Shown here: piece after piece, positions 52,991-61,419 of the stretch
How positions within the stretch are numbered: position 1 is the first letter of the stretch
Layout: each line of letters starts with the position of its first letter
Assembly: GCF_030811475.1 (NCBI RefSeq)
Contig: NZ_JAUSQV010000001.1
Coordinates: forward strand, 2,863,001-2,927,000
DNA: 64,000 bases
Origin: Nakamurella flavida
GTDB lineage: Bacteria > Actinomycetota > Actinomycetes > Mycobacteriales > Nakamurellaceae
Direction: 5' to 3'
The notes under the pieces: model-generated
Database searches by the model: none
What the model was told of the DNA's origin: nothing
Seen by the model: the letters and a program-made list of their open reading frames with translations, nothing else
Made by a program: the position numbers and the translations under genes

Positions 52991-54853
52991 TCAGAACGCC
53001 CCTTCCGGCACCTCCATGAGCGAGGTGTCGGCGGCGGCCACGATGGCGCGGCGGGCGGTCAGCTCGGGTAGCACGTTGCGGGCGAACCAGCGGGAGACGG
53101 CGACCTTGCCGGTGTAGAAGTCGACGTCCTTGGCCACGGGGGAACCGGCCAGCGCGGCCGCGGCGACGGTGCCCTCACGGAGCAGCAGGTGGCCGATGAG
53201 TAGATCGCCGACGCTCATCAGCAGGCTGACCGCGTGCTCGCCGACCTGGTAGACCGACTCCGGCGTGCTCATCGAGGCCATCGCGAAGCCGACCATGGTG
53301 CCGATCATGGTCTGCACGTCGCCGAGAGCCGTCTCCAGCAGGGCCATCTCGTTCTTGAACGCCCCGTCGGTGTCGGCGGCGCGGGTGCGGGCGATGAACT
53401 CGCCGATCTCACCGGCGACGACACCGAGGGCCTTGCCGTTGTCCTTGACGACCTTGCGGAAGAAGAAGTCCTGGGCCTGGATGGCGGTGGTGCCCTCGTA
53501 CAGGGTGTCGATCTTGGCGTCCCGGATGTACTGCTCGATCGGGTAGTCCTGGGTGTAGCCGGAGCCGCCGAAGACCTGCAACGACAGGGCGAGGTTCTCG
53601 TACGCGCGCTCGGAGCCGACGCCCTTGACGACGGGTAGCAGCAGATCGTTGACCTGCCGGGCGCGCACGGTCGCGCCGGACTCGCCGCCCGCCTCGCTCT
53701 CCAGGGCGATCCGGTCCTGCCAGCCCGCGGTGTACAGGTAGACCGCGCGGAGCCCCTCCGCGTACGCCTTCTGCTTCATCAGGATCCGGCGGACGTCGGG
53801 GTGGTGGGTGATGGTGACCCGTGGCGCGGTCTTGTCCGAGGCGCGGGTCAGGTCGGCGCCCTGGACGCGCTCCTTGGCGTACTCCAGCGCGTTGAGGTAC
53901 CCGGTGGACAGCGTGGCGATGGCCTTGGTGCCGACCAGCATCCGGGCGTACTCGATGATCTGGAACATCTGGGCGATGCCGTCGTGCTTGTCGCCCAACA
54001 GGTATCCGACGGCGGGGGTGCCGTTCAGACCCAGGCTGAGTTCGCACGTGGTGGAGACCTTGAGCCCCATCTTGTGCTCCACGCCGGTCACGAAGGCGCC
54101 GTTGCGCTCGCCGCTCTCCCCGGTCTCCAGGTCGAAGTGGAACTTGGGCACGACGAACAGGCTCAGTCCCTTGGTGCCCGGCCGCGGCTCGATGCCCTCG
54201 CCCTCGGGGCGGGCCAGCACCAGATGGATGATGTTCTCGGTCATGTCCTGGTCGCCGGAGGTGATGAACCGCTTCACGCCCTCCAGGTGCCAGGTGCCGT
54301 CGGCCTGACGCACGGCCTTCGTCCGGCCGGCGCCGACATCACTGCCCGCGTCGGGCTCGGTGAGCACCATGGTCGAACCCCAGTTGCGGTTGATCATGTG
54401 GCCGGCGATCTTCTGCTGGTCCGGGGTGCCGTTGCGGTGGACCACGACACCGAAGTTGGGCCCGCCGGAGTACATGAACAATGCCGGGTTCGCGCCCAGC
54501 ACCAGCTCGGCCGCCGCCCAGCGCAGGCTCGGGGTCGCGCCGTAGCCGCCCAGGTCGCTCGGCAGCTCCAGGCGGAACCACTCGCCGTCGTGAAACGTCT
54601 CGTAGGTCTTGCGGAACGACTCGGGCATGGTCACCGAGAACGTCGCCGGGTCGTACACCGGCGGGTTGCGGTCGCCGTCCACGAACGAGGCGGCCACCGG
54701 TCCGACGGCCACCGTCTCCAGCTCGTGCAGGACGCCGCGGGCCGTCTCCTCGTCCATCTCCGCGAACGGCCCGACACCCATCCGGTCCTGGGCGCCGAGC
54801 ACCTCGAACAGGGCGAACTCCAGGTCACGGAGATTGGAACGGTAGTGACTCAT
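52991..54853 (-). CDS. Acyl-CoA dehydrogenase (FadE5-like)
   Basis: First dehydrogenation step of fatty acid beta-oxidation. At 620 residues it is longer than standard acyl-CoA dehydrogenases and matches the mycobacterial FadE5 class. Visible: [31 protein letters not shown] (FAD/substrate strands), [20 protein letters not shown] and the catalytic-Glu loop [22 protein letters not shown] precedes the ATG. Twin palindromes 61-101 bases upstream suggest control by a TetR-type repressor. Confidence 0.94.
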   Translation of the reverse strand: MSHYRSNLRDLEFALFEVLGAQDRMGVGPFAEMDEETARGVLHELETVAVGPVAASFVDGDRNPPVYDPATFSVTMPESFRKTYETFHDGEWFRLELPSDLGGYGATPSLRWAAAELVLGANPALFMYSGGPNFGVVVHRNGTPDQQKIAGHMINRNWGSTMVLTEPDAGSDVGAGRTKAVRQADGTWHLEGVKRFITSGDQDMTENIIHLVLARPEGEGIEPRPGTKGLSLFVVPKFHFDLETGESGERNGAFVTGVEHKMGLKVSTTCELSLGLNGTPAVGYLLGDKHDGIAQMFQIIEYARMLVGTKAIATLSTGYLNALEYAKERVQGADLTRASDKTAPRVTITHHPDVRRILMKQKAYAEGLRAVYLYTAGWQDRIALESEAGGESGATVRARQVNDLLLPVVKGVGSERAYENLALSLQVFGGSGYTQDYPIEQYIRDAKIDTLYEGTTAIQAQDFFFRKVVKDNGKALGVVAGEIGEFIARTRAADTDGAFKNEMALLETALGDVQTMIGTMVGFAMASMSTPESVYQVGEHAVSLLMSVGDLLIGHLLLREGTVAAAALAGSPVAKDVDFYTGKVAVSRWFARNVLPELTARRAIVAAADTSLMEVPEGAF

Positions 54854-54913
54854 GGTGTGCTCCCGAGATCGTCGTTCCCGGTGGGTCCACCGGCGGACGC
54901 AGGCCGGCCGGAC

Positions 54914-54957
54914 AAGTTACCGGCCAGTAGGTCGACGATATTACTGGCCAGTAACTT
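54914..54957 (-). promoter_or_regulatory. Double palindromic operator upstream of the FadE5-like gene
   Basis: TTACCGGCCAGTAG (54917-54930) and the perfect palindrome TTACTGGCCAGTAA (54941-54954), centres 24 bases apart. The outer flanks AAG and CTT extend it, so the whole 44-base element is itself an inverted repeat: AAGTTAC on the left, GTAACTT on the right. This is typical of sites bound by two TetR-family dimers. The regulator is not encoded in the window. Confidence 0.8.
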
Positions 54958-55046
54958 GCGCAAGGGTGGCTGTCGGCCCGGGGTCGTACGGTGGGCCTCG
55001 CCGCGTACACGTCCCGCCGCGTGAAGACCCGTCGAGAGGATCGCCC

Positions 55047-55346
55047 GTGACCCCGTCACCCATGCCCTACCGACCGGAACCCGCCGCCACCCCCGCCGAG
55101 GCGGGTCCGGAGCGCGACACCACCGTGCCCGCGCTGGACTACACCGACGCCGGGGTGCCGACCCTGGACCACGTGCGCGACCGCATCGAGGGCCGGCACG
55201 CCACCGCCCTGGGCGGCGCCGAGCTGGCCGCGGAGTCCGCGCAGGGGCGGGCCCGGCAGCAGACCGACGAGGACCGCGAGCGGGCGGCGGCCGCGGCCCT
55301 GGCCCGCATCCGGGCTTCCATCCGCCCGGCGGACGGTCGTCCCTGA
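55047..55346 (+). CDS. Small hydrophilic protein upstream of the polymerase-like gene
   Basis: A 99-residue protein of unknown function. GTG start with GAGAGGA seven bases upstream. Pro-rich N terminus, then VPTLDHVRDRIEGRHATALG and a strongly charged helix with many Ala/Arg/Glu (RARQQTDEDRERAAAAAL), probably coiled coil. It ends three bases before the polymerase-like gene, so the two are almost surely co-expressed. Similar short proteins precede this polymerase in other actinomycetes, to my recollection. Confidence 0.78.
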   Translation: MTPSPMPYRPEPAATPAEAGPERDTTVPALDYTDAGVPTLDHVRDRIEGRHATALGGAELAAESAQGRARQQTDEDRERAAAAALARIRASIRPADGRP

Positions 55347-55349
55347 GCG

Positions 55350-56999
55350 GTGGTCACCGTCCTGCAGCAGGTGGGTGACACGCCACCGGCCTGGACGTGC
55401 ACCCCGCTCGACCCCGCGGGGGTACCCGGCCCGACCGGACCGCCGGTGGACGCCGCCGCCGTCACGGGCCTCGCCGGGCGCGTGCTGTGGGACGCCACCG
55501 ACGCCGTCTATCCGTCGGCACTCGCCGCCGGCGCCCGGATCCCCCGGGTGCACGACATCACCCTGACCGAGCGCCTCCTGCTGGGCCGTGAGGGGCGACA
55601 CGGCGAGCCGTTGTCGGCTGCGGCCGTCCTGGCCCGGCTGGCCGGCAGTCCCGTCCCCGCGGATCCGCCGCCCGTGGTGCCGGAGGGCCATCCCGAGTTG
55701 TTCGCCGCGGTGCCCCGCCGCTCGGGGACGACGGACCCGACCGGGCTCGGCCGGGTCTGGGCCGATCAGGTCCGCCGGATCGGTGACGACAACGCCCTGC
55801 GTCTGCTGGTCGCCGCGGAGAGTGCCGGGGCGCTGGCCGCGGTGGAGATGACCCGGGCCGGCCTGCCGTGGGACGCCGCGGTGCACGGTCGGCTGCTCAC
55901 CGATGCCCTGGGCGCCCGCCCCCCGACGGGCCGGCGGCCCCCGCGGATGCGCGAACTCGCCGAGCGCATCGACGCCGCGTTCGGTTTCCCGGTGAACCCC
56001 GATTCCGCCGTCGACCTGCGCGGCGCTTTCCAGCGGGTGGGGCACGACGTGGAGAGCACGCGCGCGTGGGTGCTGCAGTCCGTCGACCACCCGGCGGTGC
56101 CGGACGTGCTGGCCTACAAGGAGCTGGCGCGGCTGCACACCGCGAACGGGTGGGCGTGGCTGGACGAGTGGGTGCAGCAGGGCCGGTTCCACCCCGGCTA
56201 CGTCCCGGCCGGGGTGGTGTCGGGGCGGTGGGCCGCGCGGGGTGGCGGCGTCCTGCAGATCCCCCGGCTGCTCCGGACCGCCGTCCGGGCCGACCCCGGG
56301 CATCTGCTGGTGGTGGCCGACGCCGCCCAGCTCGAACCGCGGGTGCTGGCCGCGGTGTCGGGGGACGAGGCGCTGCAGCGGGCCTCGGCCGCGGAGGACC
56401 TGTACGGGGTGGTGGCCCGGGAGGGGTTCGGCGGTGACCGGAACAGTGCGAAGACCGCCGTCCTCGGCGCCATGTACGGGGCGACGGCCGGCGAGGCGGG
56501 TCGGTTGGTGCCCGTGCTGTACCGGCAGTACCCGCAGGCGATGGGCTGCGTGCAGGCGGCGGCGGAGGCGGGTGAGCGCGGCCGCACCGTGCGGTCGGTG
56601 CTCGGTCGGCAGGCGCCCGCACCGTCCGCGGCGTGGAGCGAGGCGGTCCTGGCCGGGTCGGTGCCCGAGGCGGGGGAGGCTGCGGCCCGGCGGGCCCGTC
56701 AGGTCGCCCGCGAGCGGGGTCGGTTCACCCGGAACTTCCTGGTGCAGGCCTCGGCGGCCGACTGGGCCGCGGTCTGGCTGTCCGGGGTGCGTCGTGACCT
56801 GGCCGGGTTGCCCGGGGCCGAGTTGGTGCTGTTCCAGCACGACGAGCTCGTCGTGCACTGCCCGGCCGAGCACGCTCCGGCGGTCGGCGAGGTGCTGCGG
56901 CAGGCCGCGGAGGACGCCCGCGCGCTGGTGTTCCCCGGTTCGGCCGTCCGGACGCCCGTCGATCCGGTCGCCGTCGGCTGCTACGCCGACGCGAAATGA
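55350..56999 (+). CDS. Family A DNA polymerase homologue (bifunctional 3'-5' exonuclease/DNA polymerase type)
   Basis: A 549-residue PolA-like protein without a 5' nuclease domain; the N-terminal exonuclease-like half is degenerate. Polymerase motif A reads VADAAQLEPRVLAAVSGDEA (catalytic Asp kept, SQIE changed). Motif B reads RNSAKTAVLGAMYG, with Leu in place of the O-helix Phe/Tyr. Motif C QHDELVVH keeps the Asp-Glu pair. The catalytic metal ligands are present but nucleotide selection should differ from Pol I. The cellular role is not established; it may be a repair polymerase. GTG start, three bases after the small upstream gene. Confidence 0.85.
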   Translation: MVTVLQQVGDTPPAWTCTPLDPAGVPGPTGPPVDAAAVTGLAGRVLWDATDAVYPSALAAGARIPRVHDITLTERLLLGREGRHGEPLSAAAVLARLAGSPVPADPPPVVPEGHPELFAAVPRRSGTTDPTGLGRVWADQVRRIGDDNALRLLVAAESAGALAAVEMTRAGLPWDAAVHGRLLTDALGARPPTGRRPPRMRELAERIDAAFGFPVNPDSAVDLRGAFQRVGHDVESTRAWVLQSVDHPAVPDVLAYKELARLHTANGWAWLDEWVQQGRFHPGYVPAGVVSGRWAARGGGVLQIPRLLRTAVRADPGHLLVVADAAQLEPRVLAAVSGDEALQRASAAEDLYGVVAREGFGGDRNSAKTAVLGAMYGATAGEAGRLVPVLYRQYPQAMGCVQAAAEAGERGRTVRSVLGRQAPAPSAAWSEAVLAGSVPEAGEAAARRARQVARERGRFTRNFLVQASAADWAAVWLSGVRRDLAGLPGAELVLFQHDELVVHCPAEHAPAVGEVLRQAAEDARALVFPGSAVRTPVDPVAVGCYADAK

Positions 57000-57003
57000 C
57001 CGG

Positions 57004-57849
57004 TCAGGCCGGGCGGGACGAGGTCAGCGTGCCGAAGGCGATGATGTTGGACTCGTAGCTGCTCGCGGCGGGGTCGAACTCGCCGCCGCAGGTGATCAGC
57101 CGGATGCCGGCGTGGTCGAGGTTGCCGTAGACGTCCAGGGTGGGGAAGTCCGACTTGGGGTAGGAGCGGACGGCGTCGATGGTGAAGACCGCGACGGTGT
57201 TGTCCTGCCGCGTCACCTCGATGGTGTCGCCCGGCTTGAGTGCGCCCAGCTCGTAGAAGACGCCCGGTCCGTACTTCTTGGAGTCGACATGACCCAGGAT
57301 GATCGACGGCCCGAGGGACCCCGGATCCGGGGAGTTGCGGTACCAGCCGGCCTTGCTCTCGGGCTCGTCCAGCGGCGGGACCTCGACGGTGCCGTCGTCG
57401 TTCAGCCCCAGGTCGAGCAGGGCCGAGGTGACCCCGATGGCCGGGACGGACAGGCTCACCGGGGGTGACTCAGGAAGGGGCGCGACGGCCTCCGGAGCGG
57501 GCGCGGTCGGCGGGACGGGCGCCGCGGTGTCGCCCACGGGAGCCGGGTCGGCCGCCGGGGTGTCGGCGGGCGGGGTGGTGTCGGGAGCCGGTTCGGCCGA
57601 GGACACCGACGACGGCGGATCGACCGCGGGGGTGGGTGACGCCGGGGCGCTGGACGAGGGAGCCGCGGCGACCGTCGACGAACGCGGGGCCAGCGTGCCG
57701 GCCACGTCGGCGCCGGGCTGGGGAGCGGTGGTCTGCGGCGACCCGCAGGCGCCCAGCAGCAGCACGCCCGCCGTGCCGGCCGCGGCCAGCCACCGCCGCG
57801 CGCGACGCCGGTCAGGGCCGGTGGTGGGCTGACGGTCGAGGCCGGTCAT
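57004..57849 (-). CDS. Class F sortase, lipoprotein
   Basis: A cysteine transpeptidase that would attach proteins to the cell envelope. 281 residues: signal peptide with lipobox LLLGAC (Cys35), about 100 residues of Pro/Ala/Ser linker, then the sortase barrel (about 140-280). Catalytic residues: His of IILGHVDS, Cys of RLITCGGEFD, and the conserved end SYESNIIAF in place of the usual YxxNxVV motif. The lipid anchor in place of a transmembrane helix is notable. Directly downstream of the CHRD-domain gene. Confidence 0.9.
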   Translation of the reverse strand: MTGLDRQPTTGPDRRRARRWLAAAGTAGVLLLGACGSPQTTAPQPGADVAGTLAPRSSTVAAAPSSSAPASPTPAVDPPSSVSSAEPAPDTTPPADTPAADPAPVGDTAAPVPPTAPAPEAVAPLPESPPVSLSVPAIGVTSALLDLGLNDDGTVEVPPLDEPESKAGWYRNSPDPGSLGPSIILGHVDSKKYGPGVFYELGALKPGDTIEVTRQDNTVAVFTIDAVRSYPKSDFPTLDVYGNLDHAGIRLITCGGEFDPAASSYESNIIAFGTLTSSRPA

Positions 57850-57968
57850 CGATCACTCCCTGGACGGTGGGTGGGCGGCGGGCGCCCACCCGGACGGTCA
57901 CGGTTCACGTCAAGTCATGACGAGCGACCCGAGAGTCACCTCCATCATGCCCCCAGGACGGGCCCGGA

Positions 57969-57990
57969 CCCGGTCGGAGGTCCGACCGGG
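57969..57990 (-). terminator. Hairpin between the CHRD-domain and sortase genes
   Basis: Perfect ten-base arms CCCGGTCGGA and TCCGACCGGG with a GG loop, extended by outer CCCGG/CCGGG pairs. It lies 57 bases after the CHRD stop and upstream of the sortase gene on the same strand, so it may reduce sortase expression relative to the CHRD protein. Confidence 0.75.
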
Positions 57991-58046
57991 CCCGGGGAGC
58001 GCCGGGGTGTCCTGCTCCGGTCCCGTCCGAGGGACGGGGAGCGGGA

Positions 58047-58829
58047 TCAGTCCTGGGCGGGACGACGACGGCGGTAGGCCACGAGGCCCGCCCCGGCGAT
58101 CGCCACGACCGCGGCGGTGCCCGCGGCGACCTCGGTGCTGCTCATGCCGGAAGCGGTCGCGCCGCCACCGGTGTCGGCCGAACCGGCGGGCACGCCGGCC
58201 ATCTGCATCGGCTTGAAGGCGCCGCACAGAGCCGGGTCGGTGGCCTCGGCGGGCAGGCTCGGATCCAGCTCGCTGGCCCCCAGGACGCCGTCGTAGGTGC
58301 CGTTGCCGTTGTAGTCGATGCCGTGCACGACGAGGACGGCGGTGCCCTTCTGCAGGTTGGCCACCACGTTCGGGTCCAGGTCGATGGTGCGGGTGTAGGT
58401 GTAGGAGCCGTTGCTCGGGAAGGCCGCGACGTTCAGGGCCGCCGCGGGCGAGGTGTCGCCCTCGGTGGTCAGCGAGGTGCCGATGGCGCCGTAGAGCGGC
58501 ACACCGTCGGCCACGTTGATGGACCGCTGGCCGTTGTGGTCCTTGGCCTGCGCGTCGCCGGGGCACTGGCCCAGGGCGTCGACGTGGATGTGCTGGGCGT
58601 GCGGGGCGCCCTCGAGCAGCCCGTTGACCTGGAGCTTGATCTCGGCGGAGTTGCCGTTCAGGGTGACCCACGCGGTGCCGTTGCCGGTGACCTTGTTGGC
58701 GGCGATCGGGTTCAGCGTGGCCTCGTAGGAGACGGCGGCGGCCGAGGCGGACGCCATCGCGGGGACGCCCAGGCCGAGGCCCAGGGCGCAGGCCGACACA
58801 CCGGCCACGGCGAGCAGCTTCTTCTTCAT
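58047..58829 (-). CDS. Secreted CHRD-domain protein with C-terminal anchor (probable sortase substrate)
   Basis: 260 residues. Signal peptide (MKKKLLAVAGVSACALGLGLG, cleaved near AMASA). CHRD domain (about 33-200) with NGNSAEIKLQVNGLLEG and PHAQHIHVD. After a linker, the C terminus has PAGSADTGGG, a hydrophobic helix (about 225-250) and AYRRRRPAQD: the architecture of a sortase signal, but with SADTGG in place of LPxTG. A class F sortase gene follows on the same strand. GAGGAAA precedes the ATG. The CHRD function itself is unknown. Confidence 0.86.
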   Translation of the reverse strand: MKKKLLAVAGVSACALGLGLGVPAMASASAAAVSYEATLNPIAANKVTGNGTAWVTLNGNSAEIKLQVNGLLEGAPHAQHIHVDALGQCPGDAQAKDHNGQRSINVADGVPLYGAIGTSLTTEGDTSPAAALNVAAFPSNGSYTYTRTIDLDPNVVANLQKGTAVLVVHGIDYNGNGTYDGVLGASELDPSLPAEATDPALCGAFKPMQMAGVPAGSADTGGGATASGMSSTEVAAGTAAVVAIAGAGLVAYRRRRPAQD

Positions 58830-58957
58830 ACGGTTTCCTCTCGGTGACGGCCGATCGGCCGTGTCTTCCCGGCGGGATGCCGGGCCGTTCCGTTCCGGGC
58901 GGTCACTCCGCGTGCGCTGCGCCGGGGGAGGCGACGGCACGACGGTGTGACGTGAGG

Positions 58958-60889
58958 TCATTCGGCCCCGACCGGGTGAACGATGGGTGAGGATCCCGAG
59001 GAATTCCGGGTGGGCTCGACCCCGGTCGCCGTCCTCCGTGGTTCGGCCGGCGGTGCACCGGTCCGGGGGGCGGCGGGGGTGGTCAGCAGGCGCAGGACCA
59101 GCGCGGCGGCCAGGATGCCCAGGCACAGCAGGGCCGCGGTGCGTTCGTCGTCACCCGGGTAGATCCAGGCCAGGTTGAGCTCGGCGAACCACGGCCGGGC
59201 CGCGGCCGCCCCGCCGACCAGCAGGGCGACCCCGATGAGCGCCTGCCCGCCCCACCAGAGGCCGGCCGCCGTCCGGGTCGACGGCCCGGCCGGCGCTCCG
59301 GCCAGCCGGATCAGGAAGGCCGATCCCCACAGCACCGCGCCCAGGACGGCGACGGTGAACAGCAGCGGGGTCGAGGTGGCCAGCCGGGCCAGCGGGGTGA
59401 GCAGCCAGGCGGCGGACCAGGCGAGGGCCGCGACCGCCAGCACGGCCGGGGCCGGCCGCGCGAGCAGGCGCGGACAGCTCGACCCGGCGGGGCGGGCCAG
59501 GGCGATCAGCACCGGGACGAGCACGCCCGACACGGTGAGCACGCCGACGGTGATGCTCCAGACGGCGCTGCTGTAGGTGGCCACCCCGCTGCTGGTGACC
59601 AGGGTCAGTACGACGGCGGCGGCGAGGGCGGCGGCCGTCGGTGCGGTGCGGAGGGTGCCGGCGCGGCGGGCGGAGCGGAGGTACCCGACCAGCGCCAGGG
59701 CGGTGAGGGTGAGGACGAGCACGTCCGGGCGCCACAGGATCGCGACGTTCTCCACCGAGACCACGGGGATCTTGTGTCCGAGCATCCCCTCGATGCGGGG
59801 GGTGCCGTGGGCGGAGTCGTGGCCGGTCAGGTGGGCGGCCGGGGGCGGCGTGCGGGACAGTCCGGCGGCCAGTCCCATGGTGGCCCCCATGACCAGCAGC
59901 TCCACACCGGCCAGCCGGAGCACGGCCCGGCGGGTCCCCGTGGCGCCCTCGCGGACGGCGGCGGCGAGCCGGGTGCGGTGCCACAGGCCGAAGCCGCCGA
60001 GCACCAGCAACGCCGCCAGCTTGGCCAGGACCACGCGGCCGTAGCCCGAGCCGAGCAGCGAGGAGAACGAGCCGAGGCGGACGGCCGCCACGATCACCCC
60101 GGACGTGCCGACCGCGATCCAGCACCCGAGGGCGAGCGCGGAGAACCGGGGCAGGGCGTGGGCCAGCACCCCGGCGCGCAGGAACAGCACGACGGCGGCG
60201 AGACCGCCCACCCACGCGCCGGCCGCGAGGACGTGCACGAGCATCGCCGGCGCGGTGATGTCCTCGGAACCCTGCGCGGTGTGCCCGCCCAGCGCCCAGC
60301 TGCCCAGCGCCGCCGCGGCCAGGGGGAGCGCCGTCCGGCGTGCGGTGACCGATCGGCCCGCCGCGGCCGCGGTGGCGGCCAACCCCAGCAGCGCGGTGAC
60401 GATGAGGACGCGGCCGGGCCGGAAGTCGGCGAGTTCGGCGAGGCCGGCAGAGGTGACCGCGGCCAGCAGCGGCCGGCCGACGAGATCGGACAGGGTGAGG
60501 CCGTAGACGAGCACGGTGGTCAGCACGGCGACGGCACCGGCGGCGACCGCGGTGTGCTGGGCGCGCGCCACGGGGGTGACGACCCGGTCGGCGGGGAGCC
60601 CCCGGAGCAGTGCGGGCACGAGCAGTGCGCCGAGACTCAGCACGGCGGCCGCCTGCGCGAGGTGGACGGCTGCCGGTAAAGCCCAGGTGGTGGCGCCGCC
60701 GGCGTCGGGCAGCCCGGCGACCAGGGTCGGTGCGGCGGCGCCACCCAGCACGAGGGCGGCGGCCAGACCGAGCAGGCCGCAGAGCAGGACGGCGGGCAGC
60801 ACCCACGAGGTGGCCGTGCGCTCCGCTGCGGGCGGGACCGTGCCGACCCGGATCGGGGACCGCGTGCGTTCGGCCGGCCAGATGACCAT
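58958..60889 (-). CDS. Copper-resistance/cytochrome assembly membrane protein (CopD-CtaG type)
   Basis: A 643-residue membrane protein with about 16-17 hydrophobic segments. The first half is CopD-like (VHVLAAGAWVGGLAAVVLF, LVVL-rich helices and GFGLWHRTRLAAAV). The second half, from VENVAILWRPDVLVL on, resembles the CtaG/caa3-assembly domain seen fused to CopD in actinomycetes, but the His-rich motifs are sparse. Probably periplasmic copper handling or uptake for cytochrome oxidase. GGAGG seven bases upstream of the ATG. Confidence 0.82.
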   Translation of the reverse strand: MVIWPAERTRSPIRVGTVPPAAERTATSWVLPAVLLCGLLGLAAALVLGGAAAPTLVAGLPDAGGATTWALPAAVHLAQAAAVLSLGALLVPALLRGLPADRVVTPVARAQHTAVAAGAVAVLTTVLVYGLTLSDLVGRPLLAAVTSAGLAELADFRPGRVLIVTALLGLAATAAAAGRSVTARRTALPLAAAALGSWALGGHTAQGSEDITAPAMLVHVLAAGAWVGGLAAVVLFLRAGVLAHALPRFSALALGCWIAVGTSGVIVAAVRLGSFSSLLGSGYGRVVLAKLAALLVLGGFGLWHRTRLAAAVREGATGTRRAVLRLAGVELLVMGATMGLAAGLSRTPPPAAHLTGHDSAHGTPRIEGMLGHKIPVVSVENVAILWRPDVLVLTLTALALVGYLRSARRAGTLRTAPTAAALAAAVVLTLVTSSGVATYSSAVWSITVGVLTVSGVLVPVLIALARPAGSSCPRLLARPAPAVLAVAALAWSAAWLLTPLARLATSTPLLFTVAVLGAVLWGSAFLIRLAGAPAGPSTRTAAGLWWGGQALIGVALLVGGAAAARPWFAELNLAWIYPGDDERTAALLCLGILAAALVLRLLTTPAAPRTGAPPAEPRRTATGVEPTRNSSGSSPIVHPVGAE

Positions 60890-60996
60890 CGCGACGCCTC
60901 CGTCCGGGTGGCAGCCCACACCTGGGCACCCGGTGGGCGCCGACATGGGGGTATCCGGAGCCGGGGCGGGCGGGGTTTGGTGGGGACCGGTCGAGC

Positions 60997-61236
60997 TCAG
61001 CCCGCCAGCCGGTACACCCAGCGATGGGTGTCCGGGCTGAGCTCGCACCGCCGGTACTGCAGGACGGGGGTCGGGCAGTCGTTCCGGTCGTCGATGAGGA
61101 TGGTCACCGTCGGAGCCGGCAGGGTGGGTGCGTCCGGATCGGGGGTCAGCCGGACCTGGGTCCCGTCCGCCGGGCCGCCGTCGATGTCGCAGAGGATGAG
61201 TCGTCCGCGCGGGGCGTCGTTGCCGTCGCTGTCCAT
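60997..61236 (-). CDS. Small hypothetical protein, possible beta-rich fold
   Basis: 79 residues starting at ATG 61236 (GAGG six bases upstream); a GTG at 61293 would add 19 residues. Sequence: RGRLILCDIDGGPADGTQV, VTILIDDRNDCPTPVLQY, RWVYRLAG. It has three Cys and alternating hydrophobic residues. I do not recognise a family. It lies 107 bases upstream of the CopD-like gene on the same strand, so co-transcription is possible; its Cys residues could bind metal, which is only a suggestion. Confidence 0.6.
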   Translation of the reverse strand: MDSDGNDAPRGRLILCDIDGGPADGTQVRLTPDPDAPTLPAPTVTILIDDRNDCPTPVLQYRRCELSPDTHRWVYRLAG

Positions 61237-61361
61237 CACGTGCCTCACTTCGGTCTCGGGAGAGGACCCGTCGTAGGACGTGAACGTAAACACTCTCCGT
61301 GAGAACGGTGTGACGCCGTGTCAGATCCGGCGGTGACCCGAACCGGGACGGGGACGGGGAC

Positions 61362-61393
61362 GGGGCCGGCCGACCCCCTGGACGGCCGGCCCC
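61362..61393 (-). terminator. Terminator after the beta-lactamase-like gene
   Basis: Eleven paired bases: GGGGCCGGCCG at 61362-61372 with its complement at 61383-61393, around a 10-base loop; 27 bases after the stop codon. Confidence 0.8.
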
Positions 61394-61419
61394 GGCCGGT
61401 GCGGTGCGGTGCGGGACGG

